15,261 nucleotides of DNA from Candidatus Latescibacterota bacterium (GTDB lineage Bacteria; Latescibacterota; UBA2968; UBA8231), in assembly GCA_021295675.1 (NCBI GenBank), contig JAGWBY010000060.1, positions 16,112 through 31,372 on the forward strand, read 5' to 3'. Of the stretch, positions 8,308 through 14,638 are shown in pieces. The translations under genes were made by a program, and so were the position numbers. The notes below the pieces were generated by a model that worked only from the letters and a program-made list of their open reading frames with translations, was not told the DNA's origin and made no database searches. The first letter of the stretch is position 1, and each line of letters begins with the position of its first letter.

Positions 8308-9320
8308 TGAGCGTATCACTCGATGCTCTATTCGAGACGATCGTTGCTCCTGTGGGTGGTGATGCGGGCAAGCCACTCTATGCCGTACTGCCTGTCCCCG
8401 GCTACCAGAGCTACTTTGTCGGCAAGGATCGTGACTCCTACGCCTGCCTATTGATTACTACCGCTGACTTTTCACGACGACAACCACCACCAATCCGCCT
8501 TGAAAGCCTCGATGTACAGTTTGGGTTGCCCTGTCACATCAAAAAGGCGCACGAGCCAGACCAAGAAGAGCGATTCACGGTTATCCGTTGCCGCTCTCTC
8601 GACTATGAGATAGTCCGCTATTTCCTTTTTATATGCAATGCGGTCTTGCGGATAGTTGGTGATAGACCGGCACAACATGCCGTGGCTTCAGCCGTGCATC
8701 GGCTTGCTGCAATTTTTCAGAAGACACAAAAACCACCAGCGAGGACTATAAACGGACTATTTGGGGAACTCTATTTAATCTATCGCAGTACCAATCCGGT
8801 TAGGACACTAACGGCTTGGCGTACTGATGAAACAGCCCGTTTCGATTTTATCGAAGGAGATGTGTGTCTCGATGTCAAGACGACTACGGGCCGAGTGCGT
8901 GCTCATAGCTTCTCTTACGAGCAGTGTAACTCACCTCCTAACACATTGTCTATCGTCGTGTCTATGTTCGTTGAACGCGTTTCAAGGGGCATCACACTGA
9001 GAACTCTCATTGACGATATTCTAGGCGTTGTTGCGTCCGATATGGACCTCGCACTTAAGCTGCATGAGGTGACAGCCGCTACTCTGGGCACGAGTATCAA
9101 AGAGGCTATGGAGTTGGCCTTCGACGTAACTCTCACGGATACATCCTTGCGCTTCTTTAATCTCGCTGATGTGCCTTCTGTCAGAGGGCCTTTACCGACA
9201 GGCGTAAGTGACGTACGTTTTCGTTCCGATTTGTCGGCGTTAGAAGATTTGTCCGTGCAAGCACTGATCGATCTCGATCCTATATTCCGGGACCTCCTAC
9301 CGCGGCAAAGTGAAACCTGA
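8307..9320 (+). CDS. DUF4420 PD-(D/E)XK-fold nuclease of the defence island
   Basis: A 337-residue protein of the DUF4420 family (PF14390), predicted to have a restriction-endonuclease-like PD-(D/E)XK fold. The putative active-site residues are visible: Glu154 in NGLFGELYLIY, Asp180 in RFDFIEGD, and Asp189-x-Lys191 in CLDVKTTTG, followed by RVRAHSFSYEQ. I choose ATG 8307, which overlaps the Z1 stop by one base (TGATG), over ATG 8244, which would overlap the Z1 gene by 64 bases and adds a Ser/Thr-rich stretch. AAGGCG lies upstream as a weak ribosome site. As last gene of the operon it is the best candidate for the DNA-cutting effector. About 50 bases of unassigned DNA follow before the right direct repeat. 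The nuclease assignment rests on family knowledge and these residues. Confidence 0.88.
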   Translation: MSVSLDALFETIVAPVGGDAGKPLYAVLPVPGYQSYFVGKDRDSYACLLITTADFSRRQPPPIRLESLDVQFGLPCHIKKAHEPDQEERFTVIRCRSLDYEIVRYFLFICNAVLRIVGDRPAQHAVASAVHRLAAIFQKTQKPPARTINGLFGELYLIYRSTNPVRTLTAWRTDETARFDFIEGDVCLDVKTTTGRVRAHSFSYEQCNSPPNTLSIVVSMFVERVSRGITLRTLIDDILGVVASDMDLALKLHEVTAATLGTSIKEAMELAFDVTLTDTSLRFFNLADVPSVRGPLPTGVSDVRFRSDLSALEDLSVQALIDLDPIFRDLLPRQSET

Positions 9321-9374
9321 CTCTGGCATAGGAAGCGCCACTAGTTGCTGAGGAAGAAAAACGTAAGGGACTCA

Positions 9375-9408
9375 CATCGTCGAGGATATAAAGAAAGGGC
9401 ACTTGTAG
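9375..9408 (+). repeat. Right copy of 34-bp imperfect direct repeat (creatininase gene end remnant)
   Basis: This copy encodes IVEDIKKGHL and a TAG stop in the same relative frame as the creatininase end, but a TAA lies only four codons upstream, so it is only a fragment. Its four differences from 2916-2949 leave three codons synonymous and change Arg to Lys once, and all move toward A/T. That pattern suggests it came from another functional creatininase gene rather than from random decay. It marks the right border of the island, and unrelated sequence begins after it apart from weak resemblance over about 13 bases. Confidence 0.85.
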
Positions 9409-9498
9409 AGCGGACTCGACTCTTTTGGATGATTATAATTTGCCCGGCCAGCGCAAAATTGCGACAGTAAGGCTAGCTTTTTTAGAGGAGGATATACC

Positions 9499-10458
9499 AT
9501 GGAAATGACAAAAAACCAGCGTAAAATAAACTGGTATCGGTGTCCCTTGCCGCGCGAGACGCTCGCTGCGCTCAACCAGCGCAGCGACTTTTGGGGTCTC
9601 CTTGCTAGCGGCGACGGGTGCGGGGGCTTGGTACGCGGCCGAGCATTTGGCCCTGCCGTGGCTGCTGCTGATCCTCTTTTTCCACGGCACGTTCTACGCC
9701 TTTTTGCTCAACGGCTTCCACGAATTGTGTCACTCCACGGTCTTCAAGAGCAAGTTCCTCAACTATTTTTTCCTGCGCGTATTCAGCTTTCTCGGCGCGT
9801 ACAACCACATCCATTTCTGGACCAGCCACACCGAACACCACAAGTACACCCTACACCCACCCGACGACCTCGAAGTGGTCCTGCCGGCCCAATTGCGATT
9901 AGTGGATTTTCTCAAGAGTGCCATTGTAAATCCGTGGGGCTTATACGCCCGCTACAAGACGACTTGGCGGCGGGCGCGCGGGAAATTAGAAGGCGAATGG
10001 GAACTGGCGATCTTCCCCGAGTCGGACCCAGACAAGCGGCGACGGCTCATCCGCTGGGATCGCTTCTTGCTAGTGGGGCACGCCCTAATCGTGGTGGTAT
10101 CCTTGTACTTCGGCCTGTGGATGGTGCCAGTGCTCATTACGCTCGCGCCTTTTTACGGCGGCTGGTTGCTGTGCAGGACGACGTGCCGGACTTTCGGCTC
10201 TGCACCCGCACAGTCATCTTGAATCCGTTCTTCCGCTTCCTCTACTGGCACATGAACTACCACATCGAGCACCACATGTACGCCGGCGTGCCGTGCTACC
10301 GGCTCGGCAAGCTACACGCGGCCATCAAAAGCGACCTGCCGCACTGTCCGCAGGGGCTGTACGAGGCTTGGACGGAGATCGCTGCCATTCTCGAACGGCA
10401 AAAGGCCGAGCCGGAATACGAATACGTACCAGAATTGCCCACGCCCGTCGCGGCTTGA
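9499..10458 (+). pseudogene. Membrane fatty-acid desaturase family protein with two frameshifts
   Basis: A membrane-bound di-iron desaturase or hydroxylase, readable only by changing frame twice. Frame 1 gives the N-terminus from ATG 9499 (behind strong AGAGGAGG) to RSDFWGL at about 9600. Frame 2 runs from about 9602 to 10171 with a hydrophobic helix LALPWLLLILFFHGTFYAFL. Frame 1 resumes at 10174 to the stop. All three histidine boxes survive: HELCHS, HTEHHKYTLHP and NYHIEHHMY. The second junction, between FYGGWLL and QDDVPDFRLCTRTV, lacks the NxTQHxGL segment usual in these proteins (about 11 residues). The first junction lacks part of the loop before the first helix. A TATAAT at 9434-9439 could be its -10 element, without a good -35. 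The protein would introduce double bonds into acyl chains or act on a related lipid; the substrate is unknown. Confidence 0.82.
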
Positions 10459-10505
10459 GGCGGGGCCTTTGACCGCTTCGGCCTTCTTGCTGACGCGGTT
10501 GGGTA

Positions 10506-11687
10506 CTAAAAGACCTCCCCCTCGTACAGTCGGCGCAAAAACTCCTCCAGCGGCCACACATCTAAGCCGTCGTAGTGATAGACTCGCTCGCCGGTATAGA
10601 TGCCGATCATGCGCTCCACCTCAATGCCCTCTGTCTCGTGCAAGGAGCGCATAGAGCGCTCCCAACTTCGATTCCATTTTTCTGCCAACTTGATTTCCAA
10701 ACAGACGACGTGCGGCGGCGAGGAAGCCGTGCGCTTGCGCGTTTCAATGACAAAGTCGATTTCTGCACCAGCGGGAGTGCGGTAAAAGGCGACGGGACGG
10801 TGTTTGTTGTACACGTGATTATAGACGCGCAATTCGTGATAGACTAAGGTCTCTAGGGCCGCGCCCAGCCACAGGCGATCGGGCGGGTCATAGGCGAGAC
10901 CGGCGGCGGCCCGGGCCACCCCAGCATCGAACCAGTAGAATTTAGGACGGGCCTTTTCGCGCACTTTGAGCTGAGGGCGGTAGGCAGGTAAGAAGTAACC
11001 GAGCAAGGTGTCCTGGAGAATGGAGAAATACCCATCGACGCTGCTGCGCGGGATGGCGGCATCGCGGGCGATGTTTAGGCCGTTGACAACTTGGCCATTG
11101 AGCAGACCGGCGACTTCAAGAAAGCGGAGAAAAGGGGGTAGTCGGCGCACCAAGCCCTCTTCGCTGATTTCTTCCTTGATATACGTGTGGACGTAAGCCT
11201 GTAGCAGGTCGGCGGCGTACCGTCGGTCCGCTTGCACGAGGGGCAAAAGGCCCCATTGCAGAGAAAACTCAGCATCGAAGTCGGCACCCAACTCCCGCTG
11301 GGAAAACGGTGCCATAAAGCGGGTCAGCGCACGTCCGCCGAGCAGGTTGACGCCACCGCGCCGCAACGTGCGCGCCGATGAGCCGCAGAGGGCAAAACGC
11401 CAGCGCCGCGTTTCCAGCAGGCGATGCACCTCGTCTAAGAGAGCGGGTACTTTCTGGATTTCGTCGAGCACGATCCACGAATCCGCCTCCCTATCGCCGA
11501 CTAGTGCCTCTAGGTCATGGGGGTTATTTGATAGCTGCAGATAGAGAGCCGCGTCGAGCAAATCGAAGAAGGCGGCATTGGGCAAGGCTTGGCGCAGCCA
11601 AGTACTTTTGCCCACTCCACGCGGACCGAAGAGAAAAAAGGAGCGCTCGGGCAATTCGAGCAGACGCTGTATTGAGAAATTTTGCAC
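10506..11687 (-). CDS. AAA-family ATPase with C-terminal DUF4143 domain
   Basis: A 393-residue intact protein of the AAA_14/DUF4143 type. The N-terminal P-loop domain has Walker A GPRGVGKST (21-29), Walker B WIVLDEIQK (71-79) and a sensor-like LCGSSARTLRRGG. The C-terminal DUF4143 region carries AEIDFVIE and CLEIKLAE, the D...E-x-K arrangement of a PD-(D/E)XK-like fold. These proteins are common, patchily distributed and prone to transfer; their role is not established, though links to toxin-antitoxin or defence functions have been suggested. It starts with GTG at 11687. An unusual 32-bp repeat array with inverted repeats begins only a few bases upstream and leaves no normal Shine-Dalgarno site. 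It is convergent with the desaturase gene and divergent from higBA. Confidence 0.88.
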   Translation of the reverse strand: MQNFSIQRLLELPERSFFLFGPRGVGKSTWLRQALPNAAFFDLLDAALYLQLSNNPHDLEALVGDREADSWIVLDEIQKVPALLDEVHRLLETRRWRFALCGSSARTLRRGGVNLLGGRALTRFMAPFSQRELGADFDAEFSLQWGLLPLVQADRRYAADLLQAYVHTYIKEEISEEGLVRRLPPFLRFLEVAGLLNGQVVNGLNIARDAAIPRSSVDGYFSILQDTLLGYFLPAYRPQLKVREKARPKFYWFDAGVARAAAGLAYDPPDRLWLGAALETLVYHELRVYNHVYNKHRPVAFYRTPAGAEIDFVIETRKRTASSPPHVVCLEIKLAEKWNRSWERSMRSLHETEGIEVERMIGIYTGERVYHYDGLDVWPLEEFLRRLYEGEVF

Positions 11688-11690
11688 ATT

Positions 11691-11772
11691 GCAAATTTAC
11701 GGAACAACCGTAAAAAAACAATGCAAACTTACAGGACAACTGTAAAAAAACAATATAAACTTACAGGACAAG
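11691..11772 (-). repeat. 32-bp tandem repeat array (2.5 units) with inverted repeats in ATPase leader
   Basis: Units begin at 11691, 11723 and 11755. Each full unit holds an inverted repeat around a 5-base spacer. Unit 1 has TTTACGG-AACAA-CCGTAAA at 11696-11714; unit 2 has TTACAG-GACAA-CTGTAA at 11729-11745. The G to A change in the left arm of unit 2 is matched by C to T in its right arm, so pairing or dyad symmetry is kept. Unit 3 keeps only the left arm (TTACAG-GACAA at 11761-11771). Centres are 32 bases apart, about three helical turns. The array sits immediately upstream of the ATPase GTG start. It could be an operator array for a dimeric regulator or structured leader RNA. Confidence 0.8.
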
Positions 11773-11803
11773 CGGCGATGGATCGTTGTATCAGTATGTA
11801 TTC

Positions 11804-11832
11804 TTGACGTTATTAATGTGCCGCGTTATTAT
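11804..11832 (+). promoter_or_regulatory. Near-consensus sigma-70 promoter of higBA
   Basis: TTGACG at 11804-11809 and TATTAT at 11827-11832 are separated by exactly 17 bases. The expected transcription start is around 11839-11841, which coincides with the higB ATG at 11841, so the toxin mRNA would be leaderless or nearly so. No Shine-Dalgarno sequence precedes higB, in agreement with this. A direct repeat CGTTATTA occurs at 11808-11815 and 11824-11831, overlapping the promoter. Confidence 0.7.
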
Positions 11833-11840
11833 GAATTGCG

Positions 11841-12119
11841 ATGAATCGATTCAGGAACAATGACACTGAACGGATATTCAATGGACAAATGGTCCGTCGC
11901 CTGCCTGTTGACATCCAACGCCGGGCACGAATGAGGTTGCAGCGAGTGGTTGCGGCGACTGTACTGGCCGACCTTCGGGTACCGCCCTCCCATCGCCTCA
12001 AATCGCTGCGTGGTGACCGGACAGGCCAGTATAGCATTCGCATTAATGACCAGTGGCGCGTGTGCTTTAAATGGACAGACCAAGGCGCTATGGATATCGA
12101 AATCACCGACTATCACTGA
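11841..12119 (+). CDS. higB: HigB-like toxin of the RelE/ParE superfamily
   Basis: A 92-residue toxin of the HigB family (PF05015, plasmid maintenance killer type). Family members are ribosome-dependent mRNA interferases that cut mRNA in the translating ribosome. The diagnostic C-terminal pattern is complete: RVPPSHRLKSLRGDRTGQYSIRINDQWRVCFKW in order (given here as RLKSLRGDRTGQYSIRIND and QWRVCFKW), then the terminal DIEITDYH. Length is normal. It lies 12 bases before the antitoxin gene, in the toxin-first order typical of higBA. There is no Shine-Dalgarno site; the ATG falls at the predicted transcript start. It faces away from the DUF4143 ATPase gene. Confidence 0.92.
   Translation: MNRFRNNDTERIFNGQMVRRLPVDIQRRARMRLQRVVAATVLADLRVPPSHRLKSLRGDRTGQYSIRINDQWRVCFKWTDQGAMDIEITDYH
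11842..11853 (+). promoter_or_regulatory. Palindrome TGAATCGATTCA overlapping the higB start, candidate HigA operator
   Basis: A perfect 12-base palindrome overlaps the higB start codon and lies just downstream of the predicted transcription start. Type II antitoxins such as HigA usually repress their own operon by binding such dyads near the promoter. The competing candidate is the CGTTATTA direct repeat within the promoter itself. The assignment rests on position and symmetry only. Confidence 0.4.
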
Positions 12120-12131
12120 GGAGAAAATCCA

Positions 12132-12428
12132 ATGACCTCAACGACCGCGATTCATCCAGGAGAACATCTGGCAGAGATTTTGGACGAGCTCGGCATCAGC
12201 CAGTACCGTCTGGCTAAGACTATCGGGGTACCTCCGATACGTATCAACGAAATCGTCCACTGCCGTAGATCAATCACAGCGGACACGGCGCTGCGGATCG
12301 GACAAGCCCTGGGGATGACCCCAGAGTTCTGGCTGAATCTCCAACGAATGTACGACCTCGACCTCGCCCGTGCCTCGACCGACATCAGCACCATTGAGTC
12401 GCTCGTCGAGGCATCCGCTCACCCTTGA
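12132..12428 (+). CDS. higA: HigA-like antitoxin with HTH_3/XRE domain
   Basis: A 98-residue helix-turn-helix protein of the HigA/VapI antitoxin family. It begins with the family hallmark IHPGEHLAEILDELGISQYRLA at about residues 7-28 (seen as IHPGEHLAEIL and GISQYRLAKTIGVPP). The recognition region RINEIVHCRRSITADTALR and the FWLNLQRMYDLDLA tail follow. It should neutralise HigB and repress the operon promoter. AGGAG, overlapping the higB stop codon (TGAGGAG), is its ribosome site, so translation is probably coupled to higB. It is convergent with the SDR gene, with only ten bases between the stops. Confidence 0.93.
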   Translation: MTSTTAIHPGEHLAEILDELGISQYRLAKTIGVPPIRINEIVHCRRSITADTALRIGQALGMTPEFWLNLQRMYDLDLARASTDISTIESLVEASAHP

Positions 12429-12438
12429 ACGAATTTCC

Positions 12439-13097
12439 TCACCACTGCTGTCCCAGCGGCGTCAGCACCAGTTCATCGACATTGACCCCGCGCGGCTGCG
12501 CCAGCACAAAGCACACAGCGTCGGCGACCTCGTCACGGCTCAAGCGACAACGCCGACCGCCTTCGTCCAACGGCACCGGATCGGGGCTAGCCACCGCGCC
12601 TAGGGTGATTAAGCCGACGTGGACTCCCTGCTCCGCCACCTCCCAGCGCAAACTCTCGCATAGCCCGCGCACCGCGGACTCAACCGCCGCATAGAGCACC
12701 GGCTGCCGCGCGCGGATCAACCCCTGCAAGCCGTTGATATGTACTATCCGTCCGCCGCTTTGCATCAACACCGACAGGGCAGCGCGCGTAATCTGCAACG
12801 CACCACTTACATCCGTATCGACAAAAGCGCGCAGGTCCTCATAGCTGACCTCAACAAGCGGCTCCTCCACCCAAGTCCCGGCCGCATTGACTAGCGCGTC
12901 GAGGCTCCCAAACGCTTCCACTGACTCCCGCACCGCAGCTTCGCAATCCGCAACAATCCCCACATCGCCCGAGCGGCGATAGCCTGCACCCGCTCCGCCC
13001 GCCGCGCCATCAGCGCAACTCGGTGCCCAGCCGCCGCCAGCCGCCGCGCGATAGTCTCGCCAATGCCGGAACTGGCACCTGTAATAAGTACATTCAT
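12439..13097 (-). pseudogene. Short-chain dehydrogenase/reductase, frameshifted and lacking catalytic residues
   Basis: An SDR-family oxidoreductase split in two frames. From ATG 13097 (AGGAGAT eight bases upstream) the first frame gives the Rossmann start MNVLITGASSGIGETIARRL and ends in RRAERVQAIA at about 12975. The second frame resumes with SGDVGIVADCEAAV and FGSLDALVNAAGTW and runs to the stop at 12439. The usual beta2-beta3 linker of about 8-10 residues is missing. Independently, the catalytic tetrad is degenerate: the YxxxK motif reads YAAVE, with Glu encoded at 12679-12681 in place of Lys. The usual Ser region reads HINGLQG, and the usual Asn position reads TDVSG. So even a repaired frame may not be a classical dehydrogenase. 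It lies 32 bases downstream of a small gene on the same strand. Confidence 0.82.
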
Positions 13098-13129
13098 TGC
13101 GAGGTATCTCCTGATAATCTGTCAACCAT

Positions 13130-13417
13130 TCAGGTAAATATATACATGGTCCCCGTCGCCCGACGAGACTCGACGTGCCGCTTCAAATCGACCCATCGCT
13201 CGAAGCCATACTCGCGGGCAATGACCAGTTGGGCGTTTCTCAAAGAGAACTTGGCCTGAAATATCTCGTCGTCCGTCTGCTCGGACAAATGCGACAGGGT
13301 TTGCCTGAGCCGCTGCGCGCTGGCGGGATCGGCAGATCGGTGGCCCTTCAGCAGACTTTTGGCTTGCTTCTTGAGTTGCTCTAGGTTGGGATTGGGCGGA
13401 AGCGCAGCCGGGGACAT
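13130..13417 (-). CDS. Small ankyrin-leader-like protein
   Basis: A 95-residue protein resembling the N-terminal leader of ankyrin-repeat proteins seen in some environmental bacteria. It has NPNLEQLKKQAKSLLKGHR near the start and AQLVIAREYGFERWVDLKRHVES near the end. Here no ankyrin repeats follow. It starts at ATG 13417 with AAGGAG seven bases upstream; the frame is open further up but that part overlaps the neighbouring gene and is not recognised. The protein is charged, soluble and probably helical. It may be a stand-alone small domain or what remains of a longer ankyrin protein. It may be cotranscribed with the SDR gene 32 bases downstream. Function is unknown. Confidence 0.7.
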   Translation of the reverse strand: MSPAALPPNPNLEQLKKQAKSLLKGHRSADPASAQRLRQTLSHLSEQTDDEIFQAKFSLRNAQLVIAREYGFERWVDLKRHVESRRATGTMYIFT

Positions 13418-13443
13418 ACACACTCCTTTCGCAGTGCCTAAGG

Positions 13444-14454
13444 CTACTCTTCTATACCCTGGGGAATCGGCAAGTTCGCGAGTACCTGGGTAATTTTCCA
13501 AGTCCCGGACCTGCGACTCAATCCCCAAAATACATATCGCTTCATGCTATGGATCGCCGAGCCTTTTTCATAGGAGACAGAGACCGTCTCCTGCGTCACG
13601 GCCAGGGCTGTCAGCCCGTTTTTACCTAAATGGGTGTAAATCACGCGCCGATCGATGGTATAGTTCGCATACGCCAACCGTTTTTTCAGCCAATCCTCAA
13701 ATTCCTCGGCGTCGCTGAATGCAATGCGCCACTTAGTTCGGTCCATCAGGTGATAGGCGTCGCAGGCGACGAAGTCCTCATCAACCGCCGCCACTATGGC
13801 CCCGATGTCTTTGCTTTGCCAAGCCCCGACTTCCCGCTCCAATAGCGCCGCGATTTCCGTCGCACTCGCCGCGGGGGCAGGTGCTATAGCCGTGGTATCT
13901 GCGATATTTTGGAAGACGCTGGCGGCGAGCCAGTCATCATCGTCTTTGGTAAAGGTCCACAGGCGATAGACGTCGAGGGGCCGGCTAGTACCGCTTTGCC
14001 GATCGATGACGAGACCAGAATCCTGAGTAGCGACGATGGCCTTGTCGTTGCGGGCGAGAACGAACAACACCGTGCGGTTGAGATCGTAGCGCCGGTGCTC
14101 AAAATCAGCGGCTAGGGCGCGAGCCAAGGCCGCTCGGTTTTCGCGAATTATGGTCCAGCCACGCGGGTCTGCCGAACGATGCCCTTCATAGACAACGACG
14201 TGATCGGCATAGGCTTGGATGGCTAGGTCTGCATTTCCCCGACGATGGCCGGATTTTTCAGTACTCAAAACCTGGCGGATCAAGACCGTCTCGGGCGTTT
14301 CCGCAGCCCAAGCGAGACTCCCGAAAAAGTTCAGTGCGACGAGGACTGCGATGAATTGGCTTTTTCTTACTGCCGTTCCGTTCTCTGCGGAGGCGGAGAT
14401 AAAACGGGTGAGGATAGGGCTTGCAGCAGGATGAATCCGGGGGTATCCCTGCAT
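13444..14454 (-). CDS. Exported protein with two SnoaL/NTF2-like (DUF4440-type) domains
   Basis: A 336-residue protein with two successive NTF2-like cone folds, at about residues 55-180 and 195-332. Both show the typical pattern of an N-terminal helix, a DF/DHVVVYEG or DFVACDAYH strand, and a closing W-x-I/A strand (DDWLAASVFQN, TWKITQVLAN). Before them is a hydrophobic segment FIAVLVALNFFGSLAWA-AE at about residues 34-52, which looks like a signal peptide with a likely cut after AWA. The part before it (MQGYPRIHPAASP to about residue 30) is unusually long for a signal peptide. However, ATG 14454 has GGGAG upstream, and the codon before RKSQF is GTA, so no later start is available. SnoaL-like domains can be enzymes or binding proteins; no catalytic set is evident. 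It lies upstream of the small ankyrin-leader-like gene. Confidence 0.7.
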   Translation of the reverse strand: MQGYPRIHPAASPILTRFISASAENGTAVRKSQFIAVLVALNFFGSLAWAAETPETVLIRQVLSTEKSGHRRGNADLAIQAYADHVVVYEGHRSADPRGWTIIRENRAALARALAADFEHRRYDLNRTVLFVLARNDKAIVATQDSGLVIDRQSGTSRPLDVYRLWTFTKDDDDWLAASVFQNIADTTAIAPAPAASATEIAALLEREVGAWQSKDIGAIVAAVDEDFVACDAYHLMDRTKWRIAFSDAEEFEDWLKKRLAYANYTIDRRVIYTHLGKNGLTALAVTQETVSVSYEKGSAIHSMKRYVFWGLSRRSGTWKITQVLANLPIPQGIEE

Positions 14455-14472
14455 GTGATCTCCCTTTGTTGC

Positions 14473-14496
14473 GCCTGATGTCCGCGTAGATCAGGC
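14473..14496 (-). promoter_or_regulatory. Inverted repeat GCCTGAT-N10-ATCAGGC upstream of the NTF2-like gene
   Basis: A perfect 7-bp inverted repeat with a 10-base spacer lies 18-42 bases before the ATG of the double NTF2-like gene. It is a candidate operator or leader hairpin. The rest of the intergenic stretch (14497-14638) holds nothing I can identify. Confidence 0.35.
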
Positions 14497-14638
14497 AGAA
14501 AAGAGTACACAGCAGGAGATATTCCGAGAGAGGTGGGCTTGGCCCTTTTGGCGGACTAGGAGGCTCCCTTAAAGCACCTATGCCGCAATCAAAAAGAGCA
14601 GTAGAACCATGTCAAGAATATTTCGGTGCGACGGAAAC

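Larger units (their letters stand above)
2916..9408 (+). mobile_element. Putative inserted defence island bounded by gene-end direct repeats
   Basis: A block of about 6.5 kb carrying only four co-oriented defence-type genes, bounded by imperfect copies of the creatininase 3' end. Integration at the 3' end of a gene with duplication of that end is typical of site-specific islands, which usually target tRNA genes but sometimes protein genes. No integrase, transposase or terminal inverted repeat is visible inside, so the element would depend on functions in trans or have lost its integrase. Composition is visibly less GC-rich than the flanks, and the genes inside are intact while several neighbours outside are broken. 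Mobility is inferred from this architecture only. Confidence 0.5.

Noticed and set aside
9484..9503. Resemblance of the desaturase leader to a cloning-vector ribosome site followed by ATGG
   Set aside because: The match is short and consists mostly of a common strong Shine-Dalgarno and A/T-rich spacer; no other vector sequence is nearby.
10459..10505. Bidirectional terminator between the desaturase and the convergent DUF4143 ATPase gene
   Set aside because: The spacer is GC-rich but I could not find a convincing stem followed by a T-tract on either strand.
11691..11772. Possible CRISPR array
   Set aside because: The 32-bp units abut directly with no unique spacers, there are only two and a half of them, and no cas gene is nearby.
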